64,000 nt of DNA, taken from positions 124,001-188,000 of the forward strand of contig NZ_BOPZ01000003.1 of NCBI RefSeq assembly GCF_018332455.1, in the 5' to 3' direction. The translations under genes and the position numbers were made by a program. Positions 63,963-64,000 of this stretch are shown in pieces. Position 1 is the stretch's first letter; each line of letters begins with the position of its first letter. This stretch comes from Clostridium polyendosporum (GTDB lineage Bacteria > Bacillota > Clostridia > Clostridiales > Clostridiaceae). The notes below the pieces were generated by a model. The model saw nothing but the letters and a program-made list of their open reading frames with translations. It ran no database searches and was not told the DNA's origin.

Positions 63963-64000
63963 ATTCTCCCTCCTTTCTCCCTGATATAACATTAATAATA

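Noticed and set aside
1-64000. tRNA, rRNA, prophage, insertion-sequence transposase or CRISPR-Cas genes
   Set aside because: I saw no cloverleaf with CCA-type ends, no rRNA-like stretch, and no transposase, integrase or Cas motifs in any translated frame I read.

Overview
This 64 kb window comes from an AT-rich, Gram-positive, endospore-forming anaerobe, almost certainly Clostridium sensu stricto (cluster I). The evidence is the chain of sporulation genes (spoIIGA-sigE-sigG, sigK, spoIIM, spo0A, spoIVB, spoIIIAB-AH), strong AGGAGG ribosome sites, an alanyl-tRNA T-box, a PstSCAB/PhoPR phosphate system and the absence of respiratory or outer-membrane genes. Nearly every gene reads on the minus strand. 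The one supported plus-strand gene is a 33-codon ORF near 18 kb.

Layout from left to right; transcription runs right to left. 1-2.1 kb: der GTPase (cut by the window edge) and a DUF512 radical-SAM protein. 2.3-9.2 kb: phosphate regulon (pstS-C-A-B-phoU behind a good promoter, phoP-phoR upstream). 9.3-16.3 kb: ylmD-type pgeF, nrdR, ylmC, sigG, sigE, spoIIGA, ftsZ, ftsA, in the order seen around Bacillus ftsAZ-spoIIG. 16.4-20 kb: glycosyltransferase, the plus-strand leader/mini-ORF unit, pilT, uninterrupted sigK. 20-24.7 kb: class B PBP, tRNA wobble-uridine genes trhP and trmR, mltG. 24.8-33.4 kb: typA, ylbF family, RNase J, Fur family, DUF1292, ruvX, ireB, alaS with T-box. 33.4-39.7 kb: AI-2E-type permease, PRC-barrel protein, mnmA-iscU-iscS-iscR, rarA. 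39.9-46.9 kb: a looser accessory stretch (flavin reductase, S51 peptidase, small conserved protein, DUF402 protein, pyrimidine nucleoside phosphorylase, spoIIM, Nudix, DUF1232) rich in intergenic repeats. 47-64 kb: spo0A, spoIVB, recN, argR, nadK, tlyA, dxs, ispA, xseB, xseA, folD, nusB, asp23 and the spoIIIA operon up to spoIIIAB; spoIIIAA should lie just beyond the right edge.

Functional logic: cell division (FtsA/FtsZ), mother-cell and forespore sigma factors, the SpoIIIA channel, the SpoIVB signalling protease and Spo0A together cover much of the sporulation cascade. IscR-IscS-IscU-MnmA link cysteine desulfuration to Fe-S assembly and tRNA thiolation, and TrmR/TrhP add a second wobble-uridine modification.

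The most unusual item is a pair of diverged copies, near 40.6 and 43.0 kb, of a roughly 330-bp cassette holding a conserved -10 box, a ribosome-site-like sequence and a 275-284 nt segment closed by an inverted repeat. Each ends 8-9 nt before the start codon of an unrelated gene, and the pair shows at least one compensatory base-pair change, so a structured leader RNA or mobile RNA element is likely. I could not match it to a family I know. Other points are a dispersed REP-like palindrome beside many terminators, a terminator that buries the PBP ribosome site, a hairpin between the ireB ribosome site and its start codon, and candidate IscR and Fur-type operators.
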